DNA of 64,000 nucleotides from Bordetella genomosp. 8 (GCF_002119685.1 NZ_CP021108.1:992001-1056000), one strand, 5' to 3'; shown: positions 17,392 through 26,230, counted from the first letter of the stretch. Program-made: numbers and translations. The notes: generated from the sequence alone by a model not told the origin.

Positions 17392-18504
17392 ATGAAGCAC
17401 TCGCATGGTCTGATGCATGCGGTTCGCCCGTTGGGAAAACGATGCATGATCGGGCGCTCAACCCGATGGCGCATCGCGTTTGCCGCCCTCGCCTTGGGAT
17501 GGATCTCCTCGGCATCCGCCAATATGGAGTGCCAGGGTGGTGGGCCAGAGATTTCCGTGCCTGGACCATCTTCGGTGACCGTGTCGCCTGGTATGCCCTC
17601 CGGGACGCCGCTGACGGGTTGGATCGATGGGCCGCAGGCTACGAACCTGTATACCTGCAATGGCCAGTACGGCACCGTGTGGTATAGCATGCTGGGGCAA
17701 TACAGGGGTAGGGGGGGCGACACGGGGATGAGGGTGTTCCGGGACGGTGCGGCAGTTCCCGTTATCAGTACCAATGTTTATGGAATCGGGATTGCTATTG
17801 CCGCGCGGGCATATTTCCAGGCTACCGGCTGGACGCCCTGGATGCAGGGCATGCAATACCCCGCCGGCGACATTCTGCTCTCAGCTGAAATCTACACGGG
17901 CGACCGCTCGCGTACAGAGGGCGGTCAAGTCAGTTATCAACTCGTCAAGACCACGGATGGCCTGGTCAACGCAGGCCAGGTCTCGAATTTGTATACAAAG
18001 CTCCTGGAAGCTCCATTAGGTCCAAACACCCAGAATCTTCCAGGCGCCTGGAGCGCGCAGATGTATTCGCTCGCGCCCATACAAATCGTCCCATTGACGT
18101 GCAGGACTCCGGATGTCAACGTGGCCATGGGCAACATATCGATCAGGGATTTCCATGGACCAGGTACGACGGCGGGACGCAAGTCCTTTTCGATAGAGTT
18201 GACGAATTGCTCCGATGGCATTCAGAGCATTGAATACTCACTCGATCCAATAACCCAGATCATCGACCCTGTCCAAGGGGTCATCGGTCTGGAGGCTGAC
18301 GGCGCCGCCACCGGCGTAGGGCTGCAGTTGCTGGACGATACCGGTCATCCAGTGCCCTTGCAGCAGGCGATACCCTACTCCGGCTATGTCCCGGGTTCTG
18401 TCTCTGCCTCCATCCCATTGCAGGCGGCCTACTACCAGACGGCTGACACCGTCACGCCAGGGCATGCCAATTCAGCCGTGCGTTTTACCATTACGTATCA
18501 GTGA
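17392..18504 (+). CDS. Two-domain fimbrial tip adhesin
   Basis: 370 aa. The N-terminal signal is long (hydrophobic core IAFAALALGWISSASA), so the true start could be the Met at 17446. The N-terminal ~190 residues are a probable receptor-binding domain. The C-terminal ~150 residues form a pilin domain (LTCRTPDVNVAMG, FSIELTNCSDG, final VRFTITYQ) for attachment to the fibre. Its position as last gene after the usher matches FimD of Bordetella or FimH of E. coli. An alternative TTG at 17368 directly follows the usher stop. A G7 run at 17711-17717 lies in the binding domain. The receptor is unknown. Confidence 0.85.
   Translation: MKHSHGLMHAVRPLGKRCMIGRSTRWRIAFAALALGWISSASANMECQGGGPEISVPGPSSVTVSPGMPSGTPLTGWIDGPQATNLYTCNGQYGTVWYSMLGQYRGRGGDTGMRVFRDGAAVPVISTNVYGIGIAIAARAYFQATGWTPWMQGMQYPAGDILLSAEIYTGDRSRTEGGQVSYQLVKTTDGLVNAGQVSNLYTKLLEAPLGPNTQNLPGAWSAQMYSLAPIQIVPLTCRTPDVNVAMGNISIRDFHGPGTTAGRKSFSIELTNCSDGIQSIEYSLDPITQIIDPVQGVIGLEADGAATGVGLQLLDDTGHPVPLQQAIPYSGYVPGSVSASIPLQAAYYQTADTVTPGHANSAVRFTITYQ
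17711..17717 (+). repeat. G7 homopolymer inside the adhesin gene
   Basis: Seven consecutive G in the receptor-binding half of the adhesin coding sequence, preceded by GGGGTA. Slippage here would frameshift the adhesin. The run is short for a proven contingency locus, so this is a possibility only. Confidence 0.5.
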
Positions 18505-18643
18505 GCCTGGACCGCGAGGCCGCCGGGGTTGGCTCGCGCTAACTCCGCGGGGTTTAAGGGGATCGCCAGAAATATTTCCGTGCGCATGTCGATTTCCAAC
18601 CACTAGATTCGTCGTTGGCATAGCAACACCCAAAGGATCTCCC

Positions 18644-19015
18644 ATGAAATATCTCGGCCTGGCCTATTTCACCCCTGAAAAATTCGCCGCGATGGCGCCG
18701 GACGACGTCAAGGCACTAGTCAGCCAGTGCCCGCCCTTGGACGAGAAGATGCGCGCCACCGGCAAGGTCCTGGTTTCCGCGTCGCTGGGCGACCTGGATA
18801 ACTGGAAGACACTGCGCCCAAGCGGCGGCAAGACGCGCATCACCGATGGACCCTATGCCGAGGCCAAGGAAGTGGTGGGAGGCCTGTTCGTCATCGAGGC
18901 GGATAGCCAGGACGAGGCACTACGCATCGCGTCCATGCATCCTGCCGCCACGCTGGGCGAGGAGGGTGGATGGGCCGTCGAGCTGATTCCCATGGACTTC
19001 TATCTGGCGCCATGA
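18644..19015 (+). CDS. YCII-domain protein (DGPF type)
   Basis: 123 aa. MKYLGLAYFTPEKF at the start and ITDGPYAEAKEVVGGLFVIEA carry the DGPF/YCII signature, whose His/Asp pair is proposed to be catalytic in some members. The ATG at 18644 is chosen because AAAGGA lies 6 nt upstream and the domain begins at residue 1. In other bacteria such genes often sit beside ECF sigma factors; here it stands alone, between the fimbrial operon and a LysR gene. The biochemical role of the family is not settled. Confidence 0.85.
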   Translation: MKYLGLAYFTPEKFAAMAPDDVKALVSQCPPLDEKMRATGKVLVSASLGDLDNWKTLRPSGGKTRITDGPYAEAKEVVGGLFVIEADSQDEALRIASMHPAATLGEEGGWAVELIPMDFYLAP

Positions 19016-19089
19016 GGTAAACGGCGAGTTGGGCGTCCACCGGCTCGACCGGCATCGGCGATTGCAAGGCCGAGGACGATGCCGGACAT

Positions 19090-20034
19090 TCAAGCCGTCT
19101 CTTTGGTCGCGATGCCCAATTCAGAGGCATCGCGCTCAAGTTGTTCGCCAACGTGCTGCCGCAGTGTCTCCACAAAGAGCTTGATCTTCGCATCGACGAA
19201 TTGCCGCGAGGAATATAACGCGTACACGTTGCGCTGGTTCGTGTAATACCCCGGCAATACGCGCACCAACGTACCTCTGCGCAGGTCTTCGATCGCGGAG
19301 TATCCCGCGAGCAGGCCTATCCCGGCGCCGTCGCGTAGCGCCGTGGCCATGGCATCCATGTCGTTCAACCCCAGGTGTCCGCCCGTGGGCCTATGGGTAA
19401 ACGCGCCGTGTTCCCCTTCCAGGTTCCACTCGTCCGGCGCATAGTCCACCGTGGTCAGCCACAGGCAGGCATGCTGCGCCAGATCCTCGGGAGTATGCAC
19501 AGGGGGATGCTGTTCAAGATACGCGGGCGACGCGACCAGGACGCAGTGGCTGACGCCTATCTTCTGGCTGACATAGGTCGAGTCCGGCAGGGTGCGCGAG
19601 ATCACGATCCCGACATCAAGCTGATCTTCGAGCAGGTTCGGCATCCGCTGCGATAGAAAAAGGTCGACCGAGACGTCGGGGTAGGCCTTTCTGTAGGCCA
19701 GGGCGGCCCGTGTCACCAGCGTGCGGCCCAGGCCGGGGATCGCATGCACACGCAATACGCCCCTTGGAGTAGCCGTTGCGTGGCTGGCTTCTGCTTCGGC
19801 CTGCTCGACGTCGCCCAGGATCGCGATGCATCGGTCATAGAAGCGATGCCCCACGTCGGTCACGACCAGGCGGCGGGTGGAGCGCTGAATCAGGCGTGCA
19901 TTCAGGCCTTCTTCCAGCACCGTGATGGCGCGCGAAATGTTGCCGACCGTGGTGGAAAGATGGTTGGCCACGGCAGTGAAACTGCCCATCTCCACCACTT
20001 TCGCGAAAACCGACATGTTGTATAGCTTGTCCAT
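19090..20034 (-). CDS. LysR-family regulator, divergent from aldehyde dehydrogenase
   Basis: 314 aa. The N-terminal HTH (MDKLYNMSVFAKVVEMGSFT, VGNISRAITVLEEGLNARL) is of the large AaeR/DmlR-like group. The effector domain has HAIPGLGRTLVTRAALAYRKA and GAGIGLLAGYSAIEDL. It is divergent from the aldehyde dehydrogenase and oxidoreductase pair, the usual arrangement for an LTTR and its target. An inverted repeat at 20071-20089 lies between them. The effector is unknown. Confidence 0.9.
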   Translation of the reverse strand: MDKLYNMSVFAKVVEMGSFTAVANHLSTTVGNISRAITVLEEGLNARLIQRSTRRLVVTDVGHRFYDRCIAILGDVEQAEAEASHATATPRGVLRVHAIPGLGRTLVTRAALAYRKAYPDVSVDLFLSQRMPNLLEDQLDVGIVISRTLPDSTYVSQKIGVSHCVLVASPAYLEQHPPVHTPEDLAQHACLWLTTVDYAPDEWNLEGEHGAFTHRPTGGHLGLNDMDAMATALRDGAGIGLLAGYSAIEDLRRGTLVRVLPGYYTNQRNVYALYSSRQFVDAKIKLFVETLRQHVGEQLERDASELGIATKETA

Positions 20035-20070
20035 CCTGGATCCATGTTGTGCGTGCGACTTTTCCCCTGG

Positions 20071-20089
20071 GAAGGAAAGTCATTCCTTC
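20071..20089. promoter_or_regulatory. Inverted repeat in the LysR/aldehyde dehydrogenase divergent region
   Basis: GAAGGAA and TTCCTTC are perfect 7-bp arms around a 5-bp spacer, in the 129-bp gap between divergent start codons. A candidate LysR-type binding site, judged by symmetry and position only. Confidence 0.45.
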
Positions 20090-20163
20090 GTGCGGGGCTA
20101 AATCCGCACGCCCCTCGCGCCTAGACTTCGCTGTATCGATCGATCTTATCGGAGGTTTCAGCG

Positions 20164-21600
20164 ATGAACGGCAATTATGACCCCCTTTACCTGTTTATTG
20201 ACGGCGTATGGATAGGTGCGAACGGACGCGACACGGCTGGTGTGATCAACCCCGCCACGCGGCAGGAGCTGGGCCGCGTGCCCCTGGCGACGTTGGCGGA
20301 CCTGGACCGGGCGCTCCTGGCGACGGTGCCGGCCTTCGAGGCCTGGCGCACGACGTTTCCCAACGAGCGCGCTCGCGTCCTGAAGCGCGCGGCGGAATTG
20401 ATGCGCGAACGCGCCCCGCACATCGCCACCCTGATGACACTCGAAGAAGGCAAGCCCCTGGCCGAAAGCCACGATGAAGTGCAGCGCGCCGCCGACTATT
20501 TCGAATGGTTTGCCGAAGAAGCGAAACGGATCGATGGCCGCGTGGTGCCGGGCAACCGGCCGGGTGTGCAGCAATTGGTCAAGCGGCAGGCAATCGGCCC
20601 GGTGGCGGCGTTCACTCCCTGGAATTTTCCCGCGATTACCCCAGCGCGCAAACTGGCCGCCGCACTGGCGGCCGGGTGCAGCGTGATTATCAAGCCGGGC
20701 GAAGAAAGCCCGGCAACCGCGCTGGCGCTGGCGCGTGCGCTGGACGACGCGGGCTTGCCCAAAGGCGTGCTGCAAGTGGTGTTCGGCGTTCCGGACGAGG
20801 TTTCCCGGCACCTGATTGCGTCACCGGTTATTCGCAAGGTGACGTTTACCGGTTCCGTGCCGATTGGCCGCTTGTTGTCGGCGCGTGCCGCGGAAGGCGT
20901 AAAACCCATCACCCTGGAGCTTGGCGGCCACGGACCGGTGCTGGTATTCAACGATGCCGACGTCCAACGCGCGGCGGTCGAGGGCGCTGCCAACCGCTTT
21001 CGCGGCACCGGCCAGGTCTGCATTTCGTCCACGCGGTTTCTGGTCCAGCGCGGCGTCTACGACGAGTTCCGCGAACATTTCGTCAAAGCCACCCGCGCCT
21101 TGAAGGTCGGTAATGGCCTTGAAGCCGGGACCCAAGTCGGCCCCTTGGCCAACCCGCGCCAGTTGGAGAAGATGCAGGCCTTGATTGCCGATGCGCTGGC
21201 ATGCGGCGCGACGGTATTGACGGGGGGAAAGGCCATCGATGGCGAAGGCTACTTCTTCGAGCCGACGGTGCTGGCCGATGTGCCGATGCACGCGAAGATC
21301 ATGCACGAAGAGCCGTTCGGCCCGATCGCGGTGCTGATGGCCTTCGATGAACTCGCGGACGGTTTGCGCGAAGCAAACCGGCTGCCCTATGGCTTGTCCG
21401 CCTACGCATTCACCCGCGATGCCCGGACGGCGATTGACGTGGCCGATGGCCTGGAGGCCGGAATGATCGGCATCAACCAATACCGTATCGTCGCCACGGA
21501 GCTGCCCTTCGGTGGGATGAAGGAAAGCGGGCATGGCTCGGAAGGCGGCGTCGAAGGCATCGAGTACTACCTCACGCACAAGTTCATCAGTCAAGCCTGA
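20164..21600 (+). CDS. NAD(P)-dependent aldehyde dehydrogenase (GabD-like)
   Basis: 478 aa, a typical ALDH. Landmarks: PWNFPAITPARKLAAALAAG, the catalytic Glu in TLELGGHGPVL and the nucleophilic Cys in GTGQVCISSTRF. The C-terminus IGINQYRIVATELPFGGMKESGHG resembles succinate-semialdehyde dehydrogenases. GGAGG lies upstream of the ATG. The quinone oxidoreductase gene follows after 16 bp, so they form an operon under the divergent LysR. The substrate is not fixed by sequence; succinate semialdehyde or another small aldehyde is plausible. Confidence 0.9.
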   Translation: MNGNYDPLYLFIDGVWIGANGRDTAGVINPATRQELGRVPLATLADLDRALLATVPAFEAWRTTFPNERARVLKRAAELMRERAPHIATLMTLEEGKPLAESHDEVQRAADYFEWFAEEAKRIDGRVVPGNRPGVQQLVKRQAIGPVAAFTPWNFPAITPARKLAAALAAGCSVIIKPGEESPATALALARALDDAGLPKGVLQVVFGVPDEVSRHLIASPVIRKVTFTGSVPIGRLLSARAAEGVKPITLELGGHGPVLVFNDADVQRAAVEGAANRFRGTGQVCISSTRFLVQRGVYDEFREHFVKATRALKVGNGLEAGTQVGPLANPRQLEKMQALIADALACGATVLTGGKAIDGEGYFFEPTVLADVPMHAKIMHEEPFGPIAVLMAFDELADGLREANRLPYGLSAYAFTRDARTAIDVADGLEAGMIGINQYRIVATELPFGGMKESGHGSEGGVEGIEYYLTHKFISQA

Positions 21601-21616
21601 AACCGGAGGATAGGCA

Positions 21617-22606
21617 ATGAGAGCGATTGTTTTTGACCAGTTTGGAGATGCCGACGTCCTTCAGGTCGCGGAGGTTGAGCCGCCGGAAATGCGGCCCGAC
21701 GATCTCATCGTCCGCGTTCACGCCGCCGGCGTGAATCGTGCCGACCTGACCCATCGCCGTGGCGGCTATGGCCGTCCGAACTTTGGCGAATCGACCATCA
21801 TGGGCCTGGAGATAGCCGGCGAGGTGGTGCGGGCCGGTAGCGCCGTACGGGGCTTCAAGGCCGGCGACCGCGTGATGGGCGTGGTGGGCGGTGGCGCCTA
21901 TGCGGAGATGGCCAGATTGGACTGGCGCATGGCCTTGCCGATCCCGAAGGGACTGGACTATGTCCACGCCGCCGCCATACCCGAAGTGTTCGTGACCGCA
22001 CACGAAGCCATGTTGCACCTGGGGCGCCTGAAGGCCGGCGATGCCGTGCTTATCCACGCGGCGGCGGGCGGGGTGGGGTCCGCGGCGGTGCAGCTTGCTC
22101 GTGCCACGGGCGCCACCGTGTACGCCACGGCCGAGGCCGGCAAGCTTGGGCAGGTCAAACGGTTGGGTGCGGACTGCGCGATCGATTACCGCACGCAGGA
22201 TTTTTCGCAGGTCGTGGCCGAGCAGACGTCGGGGCAAGGCGTGGATGTCGTGATCGACTTCATAGGCGCGCCTTATTTTGCGCGCAACATTGCCTCGCTG
22301 GCCAACGGCGGGCGGCTGGTTCAGGTGGGCATTCTGGGCGGCGGTGGCCAGGTCACTATCGCCATGGAGGACATCCTGTACCGCCATCTGCAGATTCTAG
22401 GCACGGTCATGAAGTCGCGTCCGCAGGTCGACAAGCACGCGATGGTGCGGCGCTTTCGAGAGCACTGGCTGGACCGATTTTCAAGCGACGCGGGGGTGAT
22501 GCCCGTGGTTGACAGCACCTACCCGCTCGAACGCGCCGCTGATGCGCATCGCAGGATGGAGTCGGCCCAGAACGTGGGCAAAATCATCCTGACAATGACT
22601 GCCTGA
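21617..22606 (+). CDS. NAD(P)H:quinone oxidoreductase (PIG3-type zinc-free MDR)
   Basis: 329 aa. The medium-chain reductase layout is complete: GroES-like N-terminal half (AAGVNRADLTHRRGGY, GLEIAGEV) and Rossmann half with HAAAGGVGSAAVQLAR. Structural and catalytic zinc ligands are absent, as in quinone oxidoreductases of the PIG3/QOR type. It probably reduces quinones or enones with NADPH. It is co-transcribed with the aldehyde dehydrogenase and may act on an unsaturated aldehyde or ketone in the same route. Confidence 0.9.
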   Translation: MRAIVFDQFGDADVLQVAEVEPPEMRPDDLIVRVHAAGVNRADLTHRRGGYGRPNFGESTIMGLEIAGEVVRAGSAVRGFKAGDRVMGVVGGGAYAEMARLDWRMALPIPKGLDYVHAAAIPEVFVTAHEAMLHLGRLKAGDAVLIHAAAGGVGSAAVQLARATGATVYATAEAGKLGQVKRLGADCAIDYRTQDFSQVVAEQTSGQGVDVVIDFIGAPYFARNIASLANGGRLVQVGILGGGGQVTIAMEDILYRHLQILGTVMKSRPQVDKHAMVRRFREHWLDRFSSDAGVMPVVDSTYPLERAADAHRRMESAQNVGKIILTMTA

Positions 22607-22611
22607 CATGG

Positions 22612-23517
22612 TCAGGTGGCCCTGGCGTTCTTGGCGGTCCTGGCGGCCATGTCCGCCAGCCGTTCGGCCGGCGCGGATCGGGTTCGGCGATACACCAGGG
22701 TCAGCGGAATCGTGAAAGCCGAAGCCCGCGCCAACTGGAGATAGGCGACGCTCTCCTGATGCACGGCGCCGATCGCCTGCGGAACGATGGTGATGCCTTT
22801 ACCCGCGGAAACGAGCGTGACGGCGGAAAGCAGCCGCGGCACGTCGGCGACGATGCGGGGCGTAAAGCCTGCCTTGCGGCACGCTGGCATGAGTTCATCC
22901 TGGATGCCGGGGCCGTCGGCGCGGCGGTAGAAGATCCACGGTTCGTCAGCCAGTTCTCCTAACGAAATCGCCTTGCGCCGTATCGCCAGCCGGTGGCCGA
23001 CGGGCAAGGCGACGACCATGGGTTCCTTATCCAGGATCACCGAGCGCAGGGCAGGGTAGCGGTCGGTCGTCGAGCGGACGAAGGCGGCATCCAGGGATTC
23101 GTTGGCGACCGCTTCCAGGAGGTCACGGGTGGCGTTCTCCTGGAACTCCAGATCGACCTGCGGGTGCTTTTCGTTAAATGCCCGAAGTAGTTTCGGAACG
23201 AGCGGATGCAGCGATGCCGAGCTGGTGTAGCCGACGGCGATGCGGCCGGATTCGCCACGGGATGCCTGGCGGACTCTTGCGACGGCGGCTTCGGCTTCGG
23301 CCAACAGGCGTCGTGCGTCTTTCAGGAAGACCTGTCCGCTGGCGTTCAGCCTGATGCTGCGCGGCGTGCGGTCGAATAGCTGTACGCCCAGTTCGCGTTC
23401 CAGGTCGCGGATCTGCTGGCTCAGCGGCGGCTGCTGTATGCCCAGGCGCTGCGCGGCCCGAGTCATGTGCTGCTCCTCCGCGACCGCCACGAAGTACCGA
23501 AGATGACGCAGTTCCAT
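22612..23517 (-). CDS. LysR-family transcriptional regulator
   Basis: 301 aa. The N-terminus MELRHLRYFVAVAEEQHMT and RLGIQQPPLSQQIRDLERE belong to the BenM/CatR/HcaR group, like the gene at 6967. It converges with the quinone oxidoreductase gene (5 bp apart) and diverges from a methyltransferase, separated by 129 bp of AT-rich DNA containing TCCTTATAGGA. The target may be the methyltransferase gene or itself. Confidence 0.9.
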   Translation of the reverse strand: MELRHLRYFVAVAEEQHMTRAAQRLGIQQPPLSQQIRDLERELGVQLFDRTPRSIRLNASGQVFLKDARRLLAEAEAAVARVRQASRGESGRIAVGYTSSASLHPLVPKLLRAFNEKHPQVDLEFQENATRDLLEAVANESLDAAFVRSTTDRYPALRSVILDKEPMVVALPVGHRLAIRRKAISLGELADEPWIFYRRADGPGIQDELMPACRKAGFTPRIVADVPRLLSAVTLVSAGKGITIVPQAIGAVHQESVAYLQLARASAFTIPLTLVYRRTRSAPAERLADMAARTAKNARAT

Positions 23518-23646
23518 CGGCGAACCTTGCAGAGGTTAGACATATCCTTATAGGACTAACAATATATTTTACATATCTGGTCCCGACGCCCAGAATCTTG
23601 CTTGCGTACAGAAGCCATGCGGCACGATCGTCAACCGGAGTAAAGA

Positions 23647-24432
23647 ATGAGCATCGATTTCCACTCGGAAGCAGTGAAGGACACGTATGCGAACCGCGAT
23701 GCGCATGCGGATTGGACGCAGGCGATCGAGGGACTGCTGAAGCCGACCGGAAAACGCGTGGTGGACGTAGGCTGCGGCGGCGGGATCTATACGCTGGCGT
23801 GGGCGAATCTGGGCGCCGTGCATGTCACAGGTGTCGACTTCTCCGAAGTGATGATCGAGACGGCGTCGAAGCAGGCGCGGGGTCGCGCCGACCTGGCGTT
23901 CAAGGTGGGCGCTTCCGACGCCACGGGTTTGCCGACCGGGAGCGCCGACGTCGTTTTCCAACGGGCGTTGATCCATCATCTGATGGACTACAGGGAGACC
24001 TTCCGTGAAGCGGCGCGCCTGTTGACGCCGGGCGGGATGCTGTTGGTCCAGGATCGCACGGTGGACGACGTGCGGCTGCCGGGCTCGCCGCGACATATAC
24101 GGGGTTACTTCTTCGAATGCTTCCCGCGTCTGGCGGCCTTCGAGTCCGGTCGGCGGCCCACCGATGCTCGCGTGCGCGATGCCCTGGACGAATCAGGCTT
24201 CGTCAACACGCAATCGCGTACGTTGTGGGAAACGCGCAAGACCTATAAGGACTTCGAGCCGCTGGCGCGCGATCTGCGCGCGCGGACCGGACGATCCATC
24301 CTGCACGAGTTGAGCGACGCCGAGCTCGAACAACTGGTGGACTTCATCGGCCAGCGGCTGCCGGTCGGGGAAACCATCGTCGAGCAGGACCGTTGGACGC
24401 TTTGGTCGGCGATCAAGCACTCCGGCGGTTGA
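23647..24432 (+). CDS. SAM-dependent class I methyltransferase
   Basis: 261 aa. Motif I is VVDVGCGGGIYTLAWANLG. The acidic loop is GVDFSEVM, motif II region SADVVFQRALIHHL, followed by RLLTPGGMLLVQDR. The layout matches the UbiE/COQ5-like Methyltransf_11 group. GGAG lies just before the ATG. It is transcribed away from the adjacent LysR gene. The substrate is unknown. The next gene, hipA, is convergent. Confidence 0.88.
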   Translation: MSIDFHSEAVKDTYANRDAHADWTQAIEGLLKPTGKRVVDVGCGGGIYTLAWANLGAVHVTGVDFSEVMIETASKQARGRADLAFKVGASDATGLPTGSADVVFQRALIHHLMDYRETFREAARLLTPGGMLLVQDRTVDDVRLPGSPRHIRGYFFECFPRLAAFESGRRPTDARVRDALDESGFVNTQSRTLWETRKTYKDFEPLARDLRARTGRSILHELSDAELEQLVDFIGQRLPVGETIVEQDRWTLWSAIKHSGG

Positions 24433-24451
24433 AGGCAAGAAAACAGGCGCT

Positions 24452-25798
24452 TCATAGTAAGTCTGGATCGACCTTGGGGACGGCGGGCGCGATTTTAAGT
24501 AAACGTCCTGCTTGACCGATTACAAACTGCGCGATCTGGTGCACCATCGCTCGTTCGGCATCTGTGTACACCTCGCTTTTGGCCAAGTCTGGCGCCAATT
24601 CGAGGGCTTGCCGTGCCATCAACGTGACCTCGCGCGCTACCAGCGTCGCACGCATGCCTGTTCGGTGAGCAAAGTCAGCCAAGTCGTATGGTGTGACGGA
24701 TTCACAGTGAAATTCGTCGCCATACCCCATGGCCATTTCCTGTTCGATTGCCTGGCCATAGGCGTGAACGCAGACCAGATCGTAGAGCTTGGCTGGGGAA
24801 AGTCCGGCGTCATTCAAGAAGAACGAGAGGTTCTTGCCGTGGGCGTCGCTGTTCCCTATAAGCAACTGCAGGATCGCCCAGCGCAAGAAGAACATGCGAG
24901 TGGTCGCCGGATTCTCGAAGCTTTTAGCCAAAGTGAAGAGTTTTGCGAAGCTTACGCCATCACGGATATGCCGGACGTGTTCGGTACTTCCCATGTTGCG
25001 TTCGTACTTGAGCGCCACCGGCATATCCAGCGCCTGGCAAGCGTCTATGACATGCAGACGGTTTACCGCGGCAACAAGCTGGCCGTCTTCCGCTAGCTCT
25101 ATCTTCCGGTCAAAGCGCTCAATGAGAAGGATGGGATCAGGAATGCGCCTGATGCGAACGGATGCCGTCGGTAAACCCATGCGGGAGGCGAGCGTCATGC
25201 AGAAGTGCTCGTTGGCTACCATGAATGGCGTGGCAGGGTTATGGGCTTCTGGCTTGAGGATGTGAGTGGATGCCAAGGGGGCCTCGGCCAGGTTGATCCG
25301 GTCGCCATCAAGCAGTACCTGCAGCTTGTCCTGGAAGCCCGCTACCGACAGTCGTACCCTTCCGTCCCAGACAGGGAAAGGGACTCGATCTCTCTCACGG
25401 ATACGGTTGCTCAACTCTTCGTCACTGATCGGCCGCCGTGGCGCCTGAGTAACGTCTTGCTCAGGCTCCGCTTCGTCGGATACGAAGCTCAAGGCCCCAA
25501 CAGGTTCTCTGCCCAGTAGGTTCACCAAGCCGAAAATATTGTTCTTGGATATTTGGTGAAAGGCAGAAGCGACATCCAAGGCCCGACCTTCCGGCAGTAG
25601 ATTCTGCAAGAACCGAGCAATCACACCGGAGGCAGCGGGCTGTCCGCCTAGAGGAATATGTGGTGATAACGGGAAAGGCCGTGGACTGGCCAGCCAGTCC
25701 GGGTCGTAGCCGAATTCATATCGATCTTCGGTGGATTCGAAAATCAGGGTTCCAACATGGCCTTGCGGTGCGAGAACGCTTAGCGCGTGACGGGCCAT
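24452..25798 (-). CDS. hipA: HipA-family Ser/Thr kinase toxin
   Basis: 448 aa, the usual length for HipA. Motifs: SVAGFQDKLQVL (ATP loop with the self-phosphorylated Ser), HILKPE (ATP Lys), NSDAHGKNLSFF (catalytic Asp and Asn) and YDLVC (Mg Asp). In E. coli HipA phosphorylates glutamyl-tRNA synthetase and causes persistence; the target here is not shown. The start overlaps the hipB stop by 1 nt (TGATG), so the pair is translationally coupled. Base composition is visibly less GC-rich than the flanks, suggesting recent acquisition. Confidence 0.94.
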   Translation of the reverse strand: MARHALSVLAPQGHVGTLIFESTEDRYEFGYDPDWLASPRPFPLSPHIPLGGQPAASGVIARFLQNLLPEGRALDVASAFHQISKNNIFGLVNLLGREPVGALSFVSDEAEPEQDVTQAPRRPISDEELSNRIRERDRVPFPVWDGRVRLSVAGFQDKLQVLLDGDRINLAEAPLASTHILKPEAHNPATPFMVANEHFCMTLASRMGLPTASVRIRRIPDPILLIERFDRKIELAEDGQLVAAVNRLHVIDACQALDMPVALKYERNMGSTEHVRHIRDGVSFAKLFTLAKSFENPATTRMFFLRWAILQLLIGNSDAHGKNLSFFLNDAGLSPAKLYDLVCVHAYGQAIEQEMAMGYGDEFHCESVTPYDLADFAHRTGMRATLVAREVTLMARQALELAPDLAKSEVYTDAERAMVHQIAQFVIGQAGRLLKIAPAVPKVDPDLL

Positions 25799-26103
25799 CA
25801 GATGTCGTCCTTCGCGCTAGCGTCCCGCTCTATCGCACGCCGCGCTACGTTCGCCAACGACTTATCCATGATGAACAGGGTCAAACCCAGACCTTGAATC
25901 ACTGACATCAGCTTGTCCGTGCCGACGGGGCGCCCGTTTTCCAACCGTGACAAGGTGTCCTTGGAGACGCCAATTAGTGCCGCTGCGTCGTCAATGCGCA
26001 GCATCGAGTACGCGCGGCGATTTCGGATAAGCTGGCCCAGGGATTGGAGATCCACGGCGACCGAGTCTTGGCCCTCAACGGGTTTCGGAAGAGATCGCGC
26101 CAT
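25798..26103 (-). CDS. hipB: HipB-family antitoxin / HTH repressor
   Basis: 101 aa. The Xre-type HTH reads MLRIDDAAALIGVSKDTLSR, then LENGRPVGTDKLMSVIQGLGL, ending near LFIMDKS. It binds and neutralises HipA and represses the operon. No strong Shine-Dalgarno is seen. A perfect repeat TATTCC-A-GGAATA lies just upstream of the start, with further related half-sites up to about 26230, as expected for autoregulation. Confidence 0.92.
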   Translation of the reverse strand: MARSLPKPVEGQDSVAVDLQSLGQLIRNRRAYSMLRIDDAAALIGVSKDTLSRLENGRPVGTDKLMSVIQGLGLTLFIMDKSLANVARRAIERDASAKDDI

Positions 26104-26111
26104 AGTTCTGA

Positions 26112-26230
26112 TATTCCAGGAATAAAAGATGCTCTACGCCAAATTGGCACTTTATTCCTATTATATGAGAACTATCGGGAAAATGCCCCCCTTTTGCCTC
26201 GTTATTCCCATAATATCGGAACTATATGGG
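26112..26230. promoter_or_regulatory. Putative hipBA operator/promoter region with repeated motifs
   Basis: Holds TATTCC-A-GGAATA at 26112-26124. It also holds repeated copies of a GAACTAT-centred motif: GAGAACTATCGG at about 26168, ATCGGAACTAT at about 26215, and an inverted copy over the hipB start (ATCAGAACTAT on the minus strand). TTATTCC recurs twice. HipB family operators are spaced inverted repeats, so these are sensible HipB sites, though none is the E. coli TATCC-N8-GGATA. The rest of the gap to the GntR gene shows nothing else clear. Confidence 0.5.
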
